Shown one piece after another: positions 32,467 through 47,139 of a stretch of 64,000 bases of DNA. The position numbers and the translations under genes were made by a program. Origin of the DNA: Ephydatia muelleri (taxonomy: Eukaryota; Porifera; Demospongiae; Spongillida; Spongillidae); contig JABACO010000010.1 of NCBI GenBank assembly GCA_013339895.1, positions 4,898,536-4,962,535 of the forward strand, in the 5' to 3' direction. Within the stretch, counting starts at the first letter, position 1, and each line of letters starts with the position of its first letter. A model generated the notes under the pieces. The model did not search any database and was not told where the DNA came from. It saw only the letters and a list, made by a program, of their open reading frames with translations.

Positions 32467-33466
32467 NNNNNNNNNNNNNNNNNNNNNNNNNNNNNNNNNN
32501 NNNNNNNNNNNNNNNNNNNNNNNNNNNNNNNNNNNNNNNNNNNNNNNNNNNNNNNNNNNNNNNNNNNNNNNNNNNNNNNNNNNNNNNNNNNNNNNNNNNN
32601 NNNNNNNNNNNNNNNNNNNNNNNNNNNNNNNNNNNNNNNNNNNNNNNNNNNNNNNNNNNNNNNNNNNNNNNNNNNNNNNNNNNNNNNNNNNNNNNNNNNN
32701 NNNNNNNNNNNNNNNNNNNNNNNNNNNNNNNNNNNNNNNNNNNNNNNNNNNNNNNNNNNNNNNNNNNNNNNNNNNNNNNNNNNNNNNNNNNNNNNNNNNN
32801 NNNNNNNNNNNNNNNNNNNNNNNNNNNNNNNNNNNNNNNNNNNNNNNNNNNNNNNNNNNNNNNNNNNNNNNNNNNNNNNNNNNNNNNNNNNNNNNNNNNN
32901 NNNNNNNNNNNNNNNNNNNNNNNNNNNNNNNNNNNNNNNNNNNNNNNNNNNNNNNNNNNNNNNNNNNNNNNNNNNNNNNNNNNNNNNNNNNNNNNNNNNN
33001 NNNNNNNNNNNNNNNNNNNNNNNNNNNNNNNNNNNNNNNNNNNNNNNNNNNNNNNNNNNNNNNNNNNNNNNNNNNNNNNNNNNNNNNNNNNNNNNNNNNN
33101 NNNNNNNNNNNNNNNNNNNNNNNNNNNNNNNNNNNNNNNNNNNNNNNNNNNNNNNNNNNNNNNNNNNNNNNNNNNNNNNNNNNNNNNNNNNNNNNNNNNN
33201 NNNNNNNNNNNNNNNNNNNNNNNNNNNNNNNNNNNNNNNNNNNNNNNNNNNNNNNNNNNNNNNNNNNNNNNNNNNNNNNNNNNNNNNNNNNNNNNNNNNN
33301 NNNNNNNNNNNNNNNNNNNNNNNNNNNNNNNNNNNNNNNNNNNNNNNNNNNNNNNNNNNNNNNNNNNNNNNNNNNNNNNNNNNNNNNNNNNNNNNNNNNN
33401 NNNNNNNNNNNNNNNNNNNNNNNNNNNNNNNNNNNNNNNNNNNNNNNNNNNNNNNNNNNNNNNNNN
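32467..33466. other. Assembly gap, exactly 1000 N
   Basis: A round 1000-N run marks a scaffold join of unknown true size. The sequence on the right of the gap repeats the last 25 kb on its left. Confidence 1.
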
Positions 33467-35629
33467 TGGTGGGAACACTGCAGGAGGGACAGTTCTGATA
33501 CCGTTTCAGTGGAAATACTCAGGGGAACCAAGGATCCATAGGTGCTCTTTTCACATGGAGCTTGTTGTAATGGCTGTGCACCTGGAAGAGAGAGAGAGAA
33601 ACACAAGCATGACACACAGCACTCTAATAAAGAAGCACATGGAAAGACTGCTCAGACACCACACAACAGATTACTCACGTGTTAGGTTTGAGAGCATGTC
33701 TGGCTTATTGCACAACATGGTAACATCTCTAATGTAGGATGAACCCAGCAGCTGTTGATCTGCTTTGGTAAACACAGGTTGGTCCAAAATGATGGGTCCA
33801 GTTCCATTTCCATGCACTGTACATGTAATGACTGCTCCTAGAGGAAAGAAATTATAAAGCCATTACTTATAAATATCAACATGTTTTCATTTCATTCATT
33901 TTCATTGGAACCCCAATAACCCCACAGGACAATCAATAAATCACCATGGACATTATCAGTATTAAAGCTAACCCGCTGTGGAGCTAAATTACTAACCTCT
34001 AGAGTAAAAAAATAATAATACTAGTTCTTTTTTTTTGTTTCATACGAAAAGAGATGCTTCCAAAAGAAATATAATAAAAAGCTAGTCCATTTATGTACAT
34101 TCATGTAAGCCTACAAGTCGACATGTAGAAGCATCCATTGCATCCTTGATTATTGAGCACTTGGATTAAATGCAAATAATTAATTTTGGTCAATACTGCC
34201 GAGACTGAAGTCCATTGTAGAGTGATAAATGTTCTTCACGTCAATTGCCCCTTACCTATCAATAAACCTTCCAACTGTATCATTGTGACATCAGTTAAGG
34301 ACTCTGTTTCATCTTTCTTTAGCTCTTCAAGCATCTTGGTGCTGCTATACAGAATATCCAACAGTAGTTCTTCAATCCTGTGTGTGGAAAGAATAACACT
34401 GACCACTAGAATACAAATACTAGTACAATTCACATCAATAAATAAAAATGATGGCATCAGTGTTCCTACTGTGCTTGATATTTCGGCCAGCAGACAAACC
34501 ATATATGAATCAGTGTCCCATGTACATGTATATGCATCATAGGATAATAAATTAGGCAATAAGTTATTAAACGCGGGTTTTTAAATTTTAATATATACAT
34601 GAATTACAGTTTGCATACCAAGCAAGCTATTCTGCCTCTATTGACAATGAAAAGAGGGCTGTGTTTAATTAAATTTGTCGATGGGAGGGATGAGTGTTTA
34701 TTTCTTTATGTTTATGCAGTTCTAAGCAAACTGCAATCCATGAATGTCTTATGTAGCTAACCACACTGTGTTCAGTAAACATTTATGCACATAATATGGA
34801 TTTCCCTCGACATACGCTGACTACAAATATAAGCGCATTTCCCCGATATAGAAATGGAGCAATATTCATACAAATGTGGAAGATGCATGCAACCAATGCC
34901 AGGAATGCCAATCTAGATCGTCAGCTGGTGTGTTTACCCAAATAGACATAGTTTGAACTGCTGACAAAGGACTACACAAAGCCTTATTCTTACATACAAC
35001 GAGCGCAAAATGAACCAGCTGTAGCGCATGCCGCTTACCTACATGCAATGAATAAAAGTATATGCTTATAGCCCAACTGTAGCGTGCACAATTGCACGTG
35101 TGTGTAGCAATAGCCATGTCACGGAAAGTCACAAGGATTTCGCTAATGAGTGAAGAAAAGAACCTAATTGCTAAAAGGAAAGTGCAAATGGACCATTCAG
35201 AAGAAATAGTGGCTGCATGGTTCAACCAGCAAACACGGAAAGAGATCCATCGATCTGTAGTAGTCAAGATGTCAGAACTGGCTTCCACGAGCTTGAACTC
35301 GAAACACAGAAGGTTGTAATGATCCATGTTTTATTATCATGTGTGAACACAATGGTATACTGTCTGATGCTCTCCTGCTGTTCAAAGCAGAGTATTAGTG
35401 TAGCCCTATCTGGTCCCAGTCGTCGCCCAGTGCAGCCATGCCCCCTTCAACCAGTCTCATTGCTGTCACGCCTCCCACCTAATCTGTCTTTATTCACATC
35501 AACCACACCTCCGGTACACATTTGAAATATTGACACATGAGCACACATCTGATTTTGAAGCCTTACCTTGTGTGCAAATGTTCACAACAGTGCTCAAGTG
35601 GTAACTTGCTGAGTCCAAGAGGGGACATC
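33467..35629 (-). CDS. Unrecognised multi-exon gene, 3' part (copy B)
   Basis: Exons are 35567-35629, 34256-34377, 33679-33837 and the partial last exon 33467-33581. Unlike copy A, the last exon stays open in the phase set by the preceding exon ([15 protein letters not shown] ... E-L-S-L-L-Q-C-S-H), so this is the better version of that exon. It is cut by the contig end before the stop codon. Confidence 0.55.
35116..35319 (+). CDS. Small basic/charged ORF, 67 aa (copy B)
   Basis: It is identical in frame to 9165-9368. Family unknown. Confidence 0.3.
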   Translation: MSRKVTRISLMSEEKNLIAKRKVQMDHSEEIVAAWFNQQTRKEIHRSVVVKMSELASTSLNSKHRRL

Positions 35630-36679
35630 CTGTTAGTGTGTCAACAATGGAACAAAATAAATATATTAGATTTGTAATCTGATGCTCACATGCATTGCAA
35701 GATAATTGAGGGTGAAGGGTTGACGAAACACCTACTGTACATACACATTTGCAGTGCAAATCTGTACATAATTACATGTCATACACACATGTCCATGTAC
35801 ACATAGCTATTCATTATCTGCCTTAGAATAATGCTATTGCAATGTGATGATTACTCCATAACTTCAATTGTGGGAAAATACAAAGCACTTTGTTGTATAA
35901 AAAAAGTACTCACTGTCTACTCATTACTTGTCTCAATTTCTCAGTGATTTTTTATTCCAGTACTGTTCAGGTCATGTGTGTAGATCTGGATGTAAGAGAA
36001 CCCTTTTCACTTATCTTGTGTCAAGAGCAAGTAACTAATGCTGTCATTGGGGACCCTTGCATTTGCATTTACATGTACATACACTAATGCTTGGCTGTTG
36101 TACTGTATGTTTATGTAAGTGAAACACAAGTGTATTCTGAGTAAATATCAAATGGACATGTTTATTACTTTCATACAGGAGCAGAGGTCATGCCTGACCA
36201 AGGAAATACATGCGCATACACTGTATATAGCGGATGAAGTCTTTGTATTTTCTATTATTCATATACTGTGGGTAATTTTTAATGACAACACATAAGGGAG
36301 TAGTCTTGCATGAACACTTAGAGAAGTGGTTGAGAACATCTCATCTGATTGGTGTAGTTTCGAATGAAGTTTACAATAAAAGGCTTAGCATCTTCCTACT
36401 GTTTGCTCTTTAATGTGGTCTGTTGTAAGGTAAGTACTACCTGCTCTAACATTAAAGGTGGCAGTACCAGACAAAGGCAAGCATCTCTTGTGTAGTGAAA
36501 ACAAATGCTCAGTACTAAAAAATAAGCATTGTATGTTTGTTGCAAGTAATTAATCAGTAACTGTGTGCACAAAGGTGTGCACTTTTTAATTTGGCAAATG
36601 ATTATTGACAAGTACCAATAGGCAACTGAGGTTCAGACTGATCACATGCATGTACATATTTGTAACCTTTAGGAACATT

Positions 36680-37047
36680 TTAATTGCAATGCAAATTAAT
36701 TATATCACACAATCTGTGAACTGCCAAAATATTTGGTCCTGTTGCTATTGATTTGTTCTGTTCTTCTCTATCCGTCACGGAGATACAGCTGTGCAAAGTT
36801 AATGCACATTTACCACTCAATTGCACCATTATTCCATTATTGCATGCAACCCACGTTCCATTCTCCCAATCCACAATAAATTTTGATAACTTCTTTGCTC
36901 TGCCCATTTCTCCATCCATTCTCCGCCTTAAACTAAGCTAGCCGTTCGAAACTGTTTTTGCCTCACCCAGGCAGAGAGTTTATGCGGGTAAATTTTAAAG
37001 AAGAAGACCGCTCATTCGCCGGCCGAATCGTACTAAATTGAACTGCT
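36680..37047 (-). repeat. Dispersed repeat family, copy 1 (copy B)
   Basis: The counterpart of 10727-11095, with the 79-codon frame intact (36919 to 36680). Confidence 0.6.
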
Positions 37048-37912
37048 AAGGTAGGCTGATCGTTAACAATTAATCGTATATACACGTCATTCAGATTGCT
37101 ACAGGTCCTTGTACTTGCAAGGCTATCTTATTGTCAGCATTGACTAATTACTTTAAATGTACATGTGGCGTACCTATGTAGCCTCGTTCCCAGGCCCTAT
37201 TTTTATATTAAAGTTACGCGAGCGAAAATGTATATTATTGCATGAACATTTCACACATCATAATACTAAATACGATAATTGTGTGGCCTAATGTCTGAGT
37301 GGGGTGCAAAATCTCTAGTGTATTTGAATATAATAATAATAATAGAAATAGCAGGTGTAATGAATATGAATAATCTCGCTAGTCCCTAGTCCCCTAGTGT
37401 GATGTGGGAAAATTTCATGCAACAATATTCATATACACTAGAGCTCTGCATGTTTCTGCAACTACATGCATGGTACAGCAGACAATAATTCGTAACGGGA
37501 TTGGTTATACTTTAATTGCTTCGACTACACAGCCGCCTTGAAAGTTAAAAAAAAAATTGCATACGTGTCAACCACATACTATCTCGCTTTGCGCGGCCAC
37601 TTCAGTGGCCTATAGCCAGGTCAAGGGTTAACGGATCCCAGTGAATGGTTGTAGTAATCTTGCGCCTCCCACGTCGTGGGCAGCATTCAAAACGGTGCAC
37701 GTAAGGATATTTGCTACGCACTCGCATCATCCTCTAATTCTCGTCGCATTTCTGCCACGCCCACTCAGCTACGATTGCTATTTCTCACACAACTTTCAGC
37801 TCACACATAGTACATGAACTCATGCTGGCTCACACTTGTGCACACACACTTGCATTGTTGCGTACATGGCCCTGTACACTATCGTATGTCGTATATTCTT
37901 ATGCACAACCAC

Positions 37913-37951
<39 letters not shown>

Positions 37952-39029
37952 ATGTACAGCGTACTTGCACACACCAGTTATACATGTGGCAAACAATACA
38001 CCTGTCTGATGATGGTACAAACACTCTTACTCACAAACATTGTCACATGCACATGTATTCAATTCAATTCAACTGATTGCATTTCAATTTGTGTACCAAG
38101 CTTGCATAATACACACATGCACACACACACAGGCACACACAGGCACACACACACATGACATACACACACAGACACACCACAATGCACACACTGTTATGCT
38201 TGTGGGGAAAAAAACAGTAGTGATATACACACAATTTCTCTCACTGAATGCGTTCGGAACAAGTCATTGTTAGGCTTCTATTGTTCTTTAGAGTGCTCCA
38301 TGGAATGATGAATATAGCTCTTTCATTATGTCTGTGTTAACTTACCAGTTGGACATATCTTGTACGAGTTATTGCAATAGGCAGGTAGTGCTCATATCAA
38401 TGGAATGAAGAAAAAAAAGGCGGTACTCGCGTTTTATAAAGTGGTGGTAGCGTTCTATTAATGAATATTGGTCTTTCATTGTGTCTGTGTAAACTTATCA
38501 CTGGGGCCCTGACCTGTACCGTAATCAGCAATGATAACGTAATTCACCGTCAGGCACAAACACTCCCTTCAAAACTTACCTCCGTGGTACATCCTTTTTC
38601 ATTAAGGAGAGGCAGCACAGTGTTGCGTGTCGCACTGTACTAATTGTATGCAGTAAATTTAATGAGTACGTGTACTTCTAGAAGGTTAGTGCACGGGATG
38701 TGTAAGCACACGTAATTTGTATTTATGGTGAGGAACAGTAATCTGAGTTCTAGTACACTCGTTTAATTCCCTGCATTCAATTAGTGCGACATGGGACTTT
38801 CAGCATTGTGCTGATATGTGTAGAAAAGTAGGCTTTTTAGACCTGCAATGCACCTCCCCTATCGTTGCAAATTGGGTAGGGGGACCATGGTAAGTTTATA
38901 CTGACATATCGATTTCAAGCAGTAACGATTTTCATTATACTGTTCTGCTAGCAGACACCAAAGATAAAAGAAAAGAAAAAAAAAAGGGCTACAATGCTTG
39001 TACAGGTCAGATGAGCACATTGTCCCCAG

Positions 39030-39554
39030 ACTAGTTAATTTAGTACGATCGTCTGGCGAAGTGAGCGGTCTTCTTCTTTAATTTACCCCGCATAAACTCA
39101 TTGCCTGGGTGAGTGGGTGAGGCAAAAATAGTTGCAAACGGCTAGCCAAGAGGCTAGAGCTTAGTTTTAAGCCGGAGAATGGGCGGAACAAAGAAGTTGT
39201 CCAATTTTATTGTGGATTGGGATGGAACGTGGGCGCAAATGGAGTGGCATGTAAATGTGCATTAACTTTGCACAGCTGTATCTCCGTGACGGATGGAGTA
39301 AAAATTAACGAACAGAACAAATCAATAGCAACAGGACCCCTGTAGTGAGTGTACGTACGGTACTGAATGCGATCTAAACGCTGCTACCAGAAGATGTGGT
39401 GTTTTTGAACTCCATGGAGTATCAGGAACTAGTGCAAGACCCCAAATAAGTTTTCCTATAGTGAAATGGTGTACTATGAAGTATTTAAAATAGAACGTCT
39501 ATAGCATTAACCGTTGGGGGCGATTCAAACACGATGCATCTTTATAACATTTAT
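39030..39554 (+). repeat. Dispersed repeat family, copy 2, split (copy B)
   Basis: The counterpart of 13083-13590. It is interrupted at 39555 by the hAT terminus and resumes after 43712. Confidence 0.65.
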
Positions 39555-39944
39555 CAGGGGCGGATACAGGAATTCTGGAAGGGGGGGGGTGGGGGTAAAA
39601 TCCGACATGAATAATTAATAGGGGGGAGGGTGCGGGAGGAGGATGTGCCCCTCCCGCGCGAAGCGCGGAAGCTTTTGACGGATCGTCATCTCGCACATAA
39701 TTGGTGACATTCTATAGAAACTTGAAAAGGGCGGCGAATACTGTGCGTGGTTTCGGTTTGGGGGACTCTATTCTCAGTGCAACTCATAAACTGCGTATCC
39801 TAAATTAATGAGGAATCCCTATTTAACACACTTATTTTCCTATCATGGCAGATAGCTGTGGATTTAAAATACGTATTTATCGCCATTTCACATTTGACGC
39901 TGAATGAACTAATAAAACAGTACATGAATCTATACAATTACTAC

Positions 39945-40783
39945 AAAATCATTTATGGTAAATACAAGATTGAAACATTTTTCGGTTGTATTTGCTGATA
40001 AAAGCTTCCCACACCTCATCAATATCAATATCAACATCACTATGCAAATGCACCAGTGCTAATCTAGCAAACGCTCAGAACTCATTGTACTTCGTAAATA
40101 GGATTTAATACGCCTCAATGCTGAAAAAGACCTTTCTGCTTCACAGCTAGACACAGGTAGAGTGCAGGCAATAATTAATAGTACTCGTATGTTGGGGAAA
40201 ACATCTTCATCAGCTGCATGGATACAATGTGCCAGATCTGCAGGAATGATGTTATCAAGGGATTCAGATTTTAGTTTCCAAAAACGTTGCCACTGTTTTT
40301 AATTCAGATAGAAGTGATGAAGCACTAGGTAAATCACGTTCCCAAAATAACAAACATTTGCAAGATCTTGTAAATCACTGTGATTAATTATCAATGTTGG
40401 AACTAGATACAATAAGTGACTACCAACCATACTGTCACGATGAAACTATTATTTAGTTCTTGTCCATGTGATCCAGAATGGAATTGCCACATTAATAACC
40501 TTCAGGATCTGGATTTTCTGGACCTGCATTAGCCCTGTGTGTTGTCTTCCAGAGAGACGTGGAACTGTAAGTACTATGCCTAACTCACTACCAATTTCTG
40601 CTAGCATCCATAAACCAATCATGAAAATCTTTTCAATGTTCTCTCTGAAAATTGCAATATCACTGATGACACTGTGTATCAAGTTATAGGCATGCACAAT
40701 ATCCTCATCTGGCGTCTTAACCATATTTGCATGTGTCAAAAAGATAAATAACTGAAGTATAAAAAAGAAACTCCAGGCCCGTA
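39945..40783 (-). pseudogene. hAT transposase remnant (copy B)
   Basis: The same hAT C-terminal dimerisation region as 13985-14820, but with extra one-base indels that break the 123-codon frame open in copy A (for example the T run near 40297 and the shortened run near 40356). Confidence 0.75.
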
Positions 40784-41670
40784 GCGAGGTAAGTCTGAAA
40801 GAGAGGGGGACGGGGGGGGGGGGGGGGGGGGGGGGGTGGGGGGGGGGGTGGGGGTTGGATCGATTTCTAATATGACTGCGGGGGGGAGGAGTAGTCTAAG
40901 TAGTGTGTGTATGTGGGCCCTCATGCTTTCACGCAACTGCATTCACGTAATGAGATAACGCGATCGGGTGGGTGAAGTCATTGTCTCGTACCCAGACCCA
41001 AATCGCAGCTGCGGATGGATTACATCACCGCTACGCGAGTAGTAGCGGTGATGTAATCCATCCGCCACGGCTGTTTAATTTCCATTGAACCTGTGACAAA
41101 AAGGCTACGCCTCTTGATACGAAATTTTTCATAGCAACGGACTTAATTACGACCTTAGCAACCAACATGGGCTTAAAGATGCTCCTTTTTTACCACGAGG
41201 ACTGTTTTTAACTCTTCTTTACACTTCGGATCCTACTTCTATATTGTCTGGCGCTCTGAATGATGTGAGTTAATGCCGCTTATATTCTGTCGACAGTATG
41301 TTACACGCTCGCGAATTCTGTGTGTGTTGTTTGAGGTCAGGGGATACAGATTGCTCTGGTACTTTTTCCGCCCTTATGAAGTACCCTGAAACTTTTATAA
41401 TATAACTGAGATAGGTTTGGCTGTAAGATTTTCAATAAAACTCGTGGTGCCGCGATTCCTAACTCACGCAGTAGATGTTTTGAATATTGCAATATATCCT
41501 CGATGTTTGACGCCATTGACCTCACCTACATGTACCTAGCTTAACCTGGCTTGCCTGAATCACGATGCCATGCATTTCAACATTTTAGCCCACCATCAAA
41601 CACTCTTGAATCCATTAGGTTGTGCTGTCTAGTGAGGAAACATGAGAATAAATATAGCATTAGTACCTGT

Positions 41671-42855
41671 TATTGAGCATTGCATCTACGTAAGCTTAAG
41701 TTTAGGAGGTGTGGCACTCTGAATTTGAAGAGAGACCTTTAAGTAGTGTTCCTTCATAATGCACTTCAGCCTGTCTATAGGATCAGGGATGGTTTTATAC
41801 GTAGCTGCAAGGCTGTTGAACTAGGAGTGGATAGACTCGGCCCCCTTCTCACCAATCAACCCACATTCAGCGAGGTGGGGAACGAATGCAATCCAACATC
41901 TGGTGTTCTTGGATGTGCACTTTTATAGTTCTTCTGGTACCTTTGAACTTGGCATCAAAAATCCTTGATAGCATTGCCTGTTAAAATTAAAATGCAATGA
42001 AGTTCTGTGTTAGTGTGAGATTGTTTCTGAGCATGTGTGTGTATGTGGTGTGTACACGTGTGTGAAATTGCCTGTTTAAAATGAAGTTCTGTGTTAGTGT
42101 GAGACTGCTTCTAAGCATGTGCTAGTTTGATACAGAAACTGTAACATTGCATGTATGTACTTACTGCTCCTCCCGTAGGTGGTTGGATTATGCTGTTTTG
42201 AAGTTCATGTAGAACTTGTGCTGGCTTGTTGTGCTGACGGCAATGGGGTGTATTGTAAGCTCAAGCCATAACATCTGTCCCACTAGATGTACAATGCACC
42301 ATTATCTCACCAAGCAACCGAATGATAAGCTCTGGAGGCTGTATGAGCTCGGCGGGCTGAAGACTGGTGGCTGAATAGCAGCAGGGGCACTTGAGTCGTA
42401 TAGTGACACGAATCCACTCGAGCTACAAACATAGGCATGGCATGGTAGCTCTATAGGTTGATGTAGCATGTACAAACAAATTGGACACTTAACTGCATCT
42501 ACCATTGACAATATCTGTTTTGTTGACACAGAAAGCACCAGTACTTTGGTGATAATAGCAGGTGGTCTATCACAGCCATGATGCCTGTTGGTGTGTACCA
42601 TAGCTGCTATACTTGTAAAATGGTTTACATGCCTACAGCATAAACATGTTAAGCTACATGAACCTGTACCTTACAAGTGTCAGCAGTGTGTGTGGACCAG
42701 TTATATGGCTGCACTTGACACACTTGCATTGGTTCTTACACCTGCAACCTCAACATTGCCAAATGTGCAGAACAATTGTGGGTGGATCTCCTTCTGGTCT
42801 GTTGAGATACTGAGACTAAAGACTAGGTGCTGCACTGGTATGTAGGCTCTAACTT
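41671..42855 (-). pseudogene. RAG1-N-terminus-like remnant, internal deletion (copy B)
   Basis: The counterpart of 15706-16890. The RING frame extends upstream to 99 codons here (42601 to 42302). One base is missing near 42770 relative to copy A, which shifts the segment after I-H-P-Q-L-F-C. Confidence 0.6.
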
Positions 42856-44577
42856 TGGTGGCTTGCCCTTGGCTTTGACTCCTCTATGAAGTTTGCACTC
42901 ACATACCATGCAGAGATCCACCGATCGGCATTTGTGGTGGGATTCAATAGCTAATTATGAGGTGGTGCGCATTATTCATAAAGCGAATGGTGTGTTATTA
43001 TGTATTTCTGTGAGTGGCAGGAACTGCGGCACCACGAGTAAAACACATATTCTTACGTGAAAATTTTGTACCACTTATAAGGGCGGAAAAAAAGATACGA
43101 TGGCCAACTGGATGGCATTTTTCGCGCCATTTGGAGAGTACAATATGCGCGTGGCAAAGTGTAGAATCACGCTACGCGTTGGGACATGCGTTTAAGTGAA
43201 AATAAAAACCAAACTAGTTTTACTTGTTAGAAATGGTTTCAAGATGTGCATTACTGCTACAAGTTTTGCATTTTTGATGGGTGAACTTTTAATGAGATGG
43301 CGGCTAGGCATGATTGACTTGAACCGTAAATGATGTCAGTGTGTTCTATTATAAGCCTTTTGTCCACTCGAAACAGCCGTGCCGCAGCTGCGATGTGGGT
43401 CTTGTACGAGACTAGTGAAGTCATGACAGGCGCGCGATTCCTGTACGCATAAATTTACCTTTTGCTTTCTAATTCAAGATACTTTCCGAGCCCGAGTGAA
43501 ACACGCTTGCTTGCCATAACGCTCTCTATCACGTGGATGTTGTTAATTGGTTTCGCTAATGAATTAAAGTATTAAACCTTAATTTTATTCATCATCAGGT
43601 CTGAGGGGGGGGGGGGGGGGGGGGGGGGGGGTCCGGACACCACCGACCCCCCCCCCCCCCCCCCCCCCCCCCCTCCCCCCCCCCCCCCCCCCCCCCCCTG
43701 TATCCGCCACTGATTTAATAATATATCCGTGGTACCATTCTCGCGTGAACCAATAATGATCAATAAATTTAGAACTTTTGGTTCAATTCTGAAGCACTAA
43801 GTCTATTATGCACTCTTGAATTGACTTGAATCAATAGAAAATCCAGGTGTTTTCTTTTGAAGATGGTCGAATACGTATGGCAGCAAAGCATAGCATACAG
43901 TTTTCAAAGTTGTGAATCGTCTCCTGTATGTCCTTTCTGGATAGTATTATTAGAGGGTTTGTAGCAATAATTAGATCCATAGAGAGCGTGCAGTTAGCAA
44001 AATTGCACCTCAGAACGTGTGAAAAGTTTGGAGCACGCATGAACATTTCTCGTAAAACTTGATGAAGGCAAGCAGTGGTGTATAACTGGATCGGAACTAG
44101 CAATTCTACACAATGAATGCTTCTTTCACAAATCGGACTTTGCTGTGTTTGTTGCATTTGGTTTTATGTGAAAGCGCATAGAATTTTCTTTTGGGAGAAT
44201 CAGCTTAGTGTAAGTACTGAGGATTTGGTCCCGTTCTCTAAGATAAAACAGTTTAGAAGGTGTGTGCTCTGAGTTTGCTGTGTATCTCATAGTGTCCATT
44301 CCTCTGAGTGCAGGCCAGGATTTCAGCTTTCTCTGTGCTTTGAGGATGGTCCATAACCAGAGCCAGTGTTCAGTGTCTCCCACACCACAATTTACCGTTA
44401 CTGCATCATTCTGCAATCATTTTATTAAAAGATCCTGTCAGTACAGTTGCAATCATCCATATTGACAGTAATGGAAATCATGATTCAGCAGCAGCAGAAA
44501 TCCTGCGATGATATGATTCTCATTGGCTACAGCAGTGCTTGGATGGAGCAGTATAAGCTGAACACCCAGAAGACCAA

Positions 44578-45115
44578 TCTCTCAGATCCGTTAATTTGGT
44601 ACGATCATCATTCGTCTGGACAAAGTGAGCAGTCTTCTTCTTAAAAACAGTTGCGAATGGCTAGCTTAGTTTAAGGCGGAGAAATGGGCGAAACAAAGAA
44701 GTTATCAAAATTTATTGTGGATTGGGAGAATTGAACACGGGTTGCATGCAATAATGGTGCAATCGAGCGGGAAATGTGCATTAACTTTGCACAGCTGTAT
44801 CTCCGTGACGGATAGAGTACAAGTAACGAACTCAACACATCAATAGCAACAGGACCCCTGTATGTACTGAATTTGAAGCGATTTGAATGCTCCGACCTGA
44901 AAATGTGGCAGTTTTGAACCCCATGGGGGTATCGGACCTCGTAGCATCAGCAAGGAACTGGTGCAAGGCCCCAAAATATGATTTCCTGTAGTGAAATGAT
45001 GTAGCATGAAGTTTTTTACAACAGGAGGTTGATAGCACTAACCGTTGGGAAGTTATAGCGATTCATACGCGATGTAAAATTTTATAATATATATGCATGT
45101 GGGACCATTTTCGTG
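44578..45115 (+). repeat. Dispersed repeat family, copy 3 (copy B)
   Basis: The counterpart of 18593-19125. Confidence 0.6.
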
Positions 45116-46267
45116 GAAACTTTTCCATATATACAATGTTATTATACCCTAGTTCATGCAATATCAGCATGTATTTATCAAAGCAACCAGATACTACACT
45201 GACTGCACAATTAGTCCTATAATGTTCCTGACAGAAACATGACGTGTTTCCAAAGGCATCAATAAAGCCTGGCCTAAATGTATCAATGGTATAAATGACG
45301 TTCTTCTATGCTCTATATCCACATTACAATTTTAACAAGAAAACACACAATGTTCTATGCTCTACCTTCACATTAGAATTTTGACCAAGAAAACACACAA
45401 TGTTTAGGCGCTATATAAAGCCAGGCAAAAAAATGCGTCTTAGCACAAAAAAGAAATAAATAGACTTTCAAAGCTCATTGAGTCCCTTTATACAAGTAAA
45501 CCGACGCCGTAAGGCAATGTCTTGAAATCCTGGCACAACATGTACTGAGAGTGGTTTGTAAACTACCTTCCGCGAAAGCACTGACTACTACATCATCAAT
45601 CTGTATCGGCTATCAGATTCACACTAGTTACGTTGCAGGTAGGCGCCATGAATGTTTTGGACGAAATATTTCCTCTCCCTTTGCACATGCACAGACGTGT
45701 GAGTATGTGTGTAAACATGTGTATCAATCCTTGAGGCAAGTCGTGGTGCTTCTTTGAACCCAGGAAAGTTATAGAGGTAAGAAAACTCAACTAGACTCCA
45801 CCCATGGAACAGAAAAGGAAGTGACCTTTAGAAAAGTTACGTAATTATTCGTGACTTCGGGTTTACACATCGTTTTTAACAGTTGATTTAACACTTCTTT
45901 ATCTATGCCACGTAGCTTCACCCCAAAAATGCAATGAATGTCTGTAATTTCCACTGTTCCGAGCTGTTACTTTCCACTGTTCCGAGCCGGGAGTGTTAGT
46001 ACGAAGTAACTTAGCTCCTGCTTAAAGCATACATCAGTGTATAGTCGGCACCTTGTCCTAAATGCCTAAATGTACTCATCAAATACAAAAACTTTTCATT
46101 TTGTGACAGAGCTTGCTTGCATTGCCTGATTAGGTTTTCCGTCTCTAAGCATGCCATGTTAATGACGTAACAATTCTGAGCTTTGTCCGCCTTTTCAATG
46201 GAATGAAACAGCAGTAATAAGGGTCGGCCAAAGGTACCTTAGGTTTAGGGTGGCGCGCGCGCGCGCA

Positions 46268-46322
<55 letters not shown>

Positions 46323-46361
46323 ACACACAGATGTTGACATACAAAGTCAGGGATCGATGTA

Positions 46362-46409
46362 GTCTCGCGGAGCTATTGCTAGCAATGATTGAGTCTAGCT
46401 CCGCGAGAC
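46362..46409. repeat. Hairpin with 13-bp perfect stem (copy B)
   Basis: The counterpart of 20361-20408, with identical arms. Confidence 0.8.
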
Positions 46410-47139
46410 ACCGATGCCTGATACTTCTATCATGATATTATAGCATCCATGCCTAAACCAGACTCCACTCCTTATCTGCCTCGCTGTTATTCCATTGTCT
46501 GTTGGTCTATCCATAGATTATAGATATCTCTCGTCGACGATTGGTGGATCGATCATCGGTCGACGCCTCTCCGCTGCGTTCATCAGTGATCCCCCCTCCC
46601 ATCAATAAAATATGTGTCTTCCCATTGACTTACGCGTTTTAAATACAATACCTGGGATATGCCTGAAGTTTCCATATCAGCCGAATAGCCCCCTCACGGT
46701 TGTATGCCAAATTAGACGGTGTTGACATTATAGATATATATCCAGTGTTAAATAGCTGACCATGCATGACTCAGCAGAACCAGCAAAACAAAACAATTCA
46801 ACGAACGAAAACACTGCTCCCCTTTCCTGGCATGTCCAGTCGATGCGCACAATTGACATCCCACATAGCTTACATGCGATACCGTTTTATAATTAAGGCC
46901 ACGCGGCACGTATTTAGTAGGGGGGGGGGGCGTTACTAATTTAGACAACGTGGCCTTTGGTGACTTAACTGGAAGGTAAGCATATTACAGCGATGATCAG
47001 GAGGCATGCGGCTATTTTTACAGACCTAAAGTAGTAACGAATTATGACCACAGAATAATCGACATACGTTGTGGTTTGTCCCCTACATGTAAACATAATT
47101 ACAGTTATGGATTACCACAACCAACAAGTTCCCATACAT

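Larger units (their letters stand above)
39555..43712 (-). mobile_element. hAT-type transposon with nested element (copy B)
   Basis: The termini caggggcggatacagg (39555-39570) and cctgtatccgccactg (43697-43712) are better matched here than in copy A, since the right end keeps the C that completes CCACTG. Confidence 0.65.

Noticed and set aside
32363..33737. Long open frames spanning the N run
   Set aside because: They are made of undetermined codons; only the short ends are sequence.
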